This document shows, one piece after another, positions 62,483 to 64,000 of a stretch of DNA of 64,000 bases. The position numbers and the translations under genes are program-made. Each line of letters opens with the position of its first letter. The first letter of the stretch is position 1. The DNA lies in assembly GCA_009744235.1 (NCBI GenBank), contig WPHV01000005.1, forward strand, positions 283,054 to 347,053, written 5' to 3'. This stretch comes from Gillisella vitis (GTDB taxonomy: Bacteria > Pseudomonadota > Alphaproteobacteria > Rhizobiales > Rhizobiaceae). Below the pieces are notes generated by a model, which was not told the origin of the DNA, ran no database searches, and saw nothing but the letters and a program-made list of their open reading frames with translations.

Positions 62483-63448
62483 TTAACGGAACAGCGACAG
62501 CACGTTTTCGGAGCTGGAGTTGGCGATCGACAGGGACTGGATGCCCAGCTGCTGCTGCGTCTGCAACGCCTTCAGCTTGGTCGACTCCTCGTTCATGTCG
62601 GCATCCACCAGACGGCCCACACCGGTGTCGATCGTATCGCTCAGGTCCTTGATGAAGCTGTCCTGCAACTTCAGGCGCGAAGTCGTCGCACCGATGGTGG
62701 CCGCAGCATCTGTCATGCTGGACAGCATCTTGTCCACCGAGGCAACCATTCCGTCGATGTCATCATCGCTGGTCGTTGACGACAACGTCACCTCAGTGCC
62801 AGCTGATGCACCAACAGACCCTTCAGAGCTGATCAGATAAAAAGTGGCTGTGGACGTGGTCGTACCATAGGCATAGGTGGCGACGGTCGCCTTGGTCAGC
62901 AAACCACCCTCAGCAGACGTGTCATTGATCAGGATCGAATCGGATGTATTGAAGGAGATCGTCTTGATCGACACATTGCCGTCGTTGCCACGGACGAAGG
63001 AGCCAACCATTTCCTGGGTCGTGCCAGTGGTTTCGCTGTTGTCATACAGCCAGTTCTCGCCATTGAACGACGCGGACTTGGCAACAGAGCCCAGCTGGTT
63101 CTTCAGCTCGGTCAGTTCCTTGTTGATCTTGTCCTTGTCCACGCCCGGTTCGCGAGCGGCAACCAGCTTGGCCTTGATATCGGTAACGACATCGATAGCG
63201 GCTTCCATGCCGGTATAGGCCGTATCCGTCTTGGCAGCACCAAGGCCGATGGCGTCCTCAACGGCACCAAGCGCCTTGTTATCCGAACGCATTGTCGTGG
63301 CTATCGACCAATAGGCCGCGTTGTCCGACGCGCTCTCGACCTTATAACCGGAGGAAATCCGGCTCTGGGTGGTCTCCATATCGGAGCTGATCGACCGCAG
63401 CGTGGAAAGTGCTGAAATCGCAGCATTGTTCGTCATAATACTTGTCAT
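62483..63448 (-). CDS. fla: Flagellin (321 residues)
   Basis: Filament subunit closely related to the protein encoded at 61106-62071, with the same length and domain plan ('TNNAAISALSTLRSISSDME' at the start, 'SSSENVLSLFR' at the end). It ends in Arg where the downstream paralogue ends in Lys. The last 160 coding bases plus the 54 bases up to and including the terminator hairpin are almost identical to the partial gene at 63837, indicating recent duplication or gene conversion. The ATG at 63448 follows AAGGGG at 8 bases, within the pairing leader structure. Confidence 0.96.
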   Translation of the reverse strand: MTSIMTNNAAISALSTLRSISSDMETTQSRISSGYKVESASDNAAYWSIATTMRSDNKALGAVEDAIGLGAAKTDTAYTGMEAAIDVVTDIKAKLVAAREPGVDKDKINKELTELKNQLGSVAKSASFNGENWLYDNSETTGTTQEMVGSFVRGNDGNVSIKTISFNTSDSILINDTSAEGGLLTKATVATYAYGTTTSTATFYLISSEGSVGASAGTEVTLSSTTSDDDIDGMVASVDKMLSSMTDAAATIGATTSRLKLQDSFIKDLSDTIDTGVGRLVDADMNEESTKLKALQTQQQLGIQSLSIANSSSENVLSLFR

Positions 63449-63510
63449 AGGCGTTGCCCCTTATGGAACTGGAAACGGAAGGGACATCCCGGGCTCCTTC
63501 CCGGCGAACG
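63449..63510 (-). promoter_or_regulatory. Flagellin leader with ribosome-binding-site-pairing element (gene at 62483)
   Basis: Read as mRNA: CCGGG-AAGGAG-CCCGG (63489-63504), then TGTCCCTT (63479-63486), a 16-base loop, then AAGGGGCA (63455-63462) and ACGCCT-ATG. The eight-base pairing is the same as in the leader at 62072 although the loop sequence is different. The remaining ~260 bases up to the next terminator are AT-rich (GGTTAATT near 63590, GTTTAACG near 63651) and probably hold the promoter. Confidence 0.65.
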
Positions 63511-63771
63511 ACGGCTCCGCTTCATGCCATTAATCTTTTTAAACAAGAGATTAATCCGTCGTTTTGATGTTTCTATTTAAAACGAGTTAGGTTAATTCTT
63601 GCTAAATCACGAGAAAAAATTATTCAAAAAATTTTATGAAATGGTGATTCGTTTAACGATAACCAGCAAGCGGAATTCCATTCAAAAGTACGACCATGGC
63701 CGAGGGCGTCATATGGCTGTTTGATCAGAAACAGGTGCAATCCAAAATCGTACAGCGGCACATTGCGGATC

Positions 63772-63807
63772 AAGAAAACAAAATAGCCGGGCTTTCCGCC
63801 CGGCTAT
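63772..63807 (-). terminator. Terminator of the flagellin gene at the right edge
   Basis: On the minus strand ATAGCCGGGC (63798-63807) pairs perfectly with GCCCGGCTAT (63783-63792) around a five-base loop and is followed by TTTGTTTTC. Confidence 0.85.
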
Positions 63808-63836
63808 GCATTTGGTTGTTCTCGACGTCCCTAGGC

Positions 63837-64000
63837 TTAACGGAACAGCGACATAACATTTTCGGAGCTGGAATTGGCGATCGACAGGGACTGGATGCCC
63901 AGCTGCTGCTGCGTCTGCAACGCCTTCAGCTTGGTCGACTCCTCGTTCATGTCGGCATCCACCAGACGGCCCACACCGGTGTCGATCGTATCGCTCAGGT
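63837..64000 (-). CDS. fla: Flagellin, C-terminal 54 residues only (cut by window edge)
   Basis: Only the 3' end is present, from within the C-terminal D1 helix ('LSDTIDTGVGRLVDADMNEE') to '...SSSENVMSLFR'. It differs from the neighbour at 62483 by a single residue here (Met for Leu before the final SLFR) and by only about five bases over 164. It is the fourth flagellin of the array and the first in the direction of transcription seen here; more may lie beyond the edge. Confidence 0.95.
   Translation of the reverse strand, partial: LSDTIDTGVGRLVDADMNEESTKLKALQTQQQLGIQSLSIANSSSENVMSLFR

Overview
The window comes from the chromosome of an alphaproteobacterium of the Rhizobiaceae (Rhizobium, Agrobacterium or Allorhizobium type). 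Three things show this: the motB-motC-fliK / rem / flgE-flgK-flgL-flaF-flbT-flgD flagellar order, an aglEFGAK alpha-glucoside operon with a divergent LacI-type regulator, and an Entner-Doudoroff zwf-pgl-edd operon. Coding density is high. Almost all intergenic space is accounted for by promoters, hairpin terminators and small dispersed palindromic repeats. I saw no tRNA, rRNA, CRISPR array, intact insertion sequence or prophage.

Positions 1-31 kb are a patchwork of metabolic and sensory genes. A putrescine-type ABC transporter (potF, potG, partial potH) runs off the left edge. It is followed by an orphan 329-residue protein, a ScfR/RamB-like regulator divergent from isocitrate lyase (aceA), a small aceA-linked gene, a TetA-like efflux pump, a GNAT acetyltransferase, two LysR regulators, a chemoreceptor, small ORFs, a HI0933-type flavoprotein, a gamma-glutamylputrescine pathway pair (puuA-like, puuB-like), zwf-pgl-edd, a second chemoreceptor bracketed by two copies of a composite palindromic repeat, a 2-hydroxycarboxylate (citrate/malate) carrier, a Tlde1/DUF2778 L,D-transpeptidase-like protein and a PilZ-like protein. 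Putrescine uptake and the gamma-glutamyl route probably work together although they lie about 14 kb apart.

Positions 31.5-40.2 kb hold the agl system: binding protein, two permeases, GH13 alpha-glucosidase and ATPase on the minus strand, with the divergent regulator aglR and palindromic operator-like sites between them. folD follows, then a WecG/TagA/CpsF-family glycosyltransferase.

Positions 41.5-64 kb are one long flagellar and motility region, all on the minus strand. Read in the direction of transcription it contains at least four flagellin genes (the first cut by the right edge), a FliH-like gene, motB, motC, fliK, a lytic transglycosylase, rem, flgE, flgK, flgL, flaF, flbT, flgD, fliQ, flhA, fliR, a FliJ-like gene, flgJ (rod-binding domain only), a candidate FlgN-like gene and a FliL-like gene. 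The most interesting signal is in the leaders of the three complete flagellin genes. Each has an element that can pair with its own ribosome-binding site, directly downstream of a CCGG-closed hairpin. With flbT and flaF (flagellin mRNA regulators in Caulobacter) in the same cluster, this suggests a translational switch. A second strong signal is a pair of tandem stem-loops at 15.5 kb whose arms differ by compensatory base changes.
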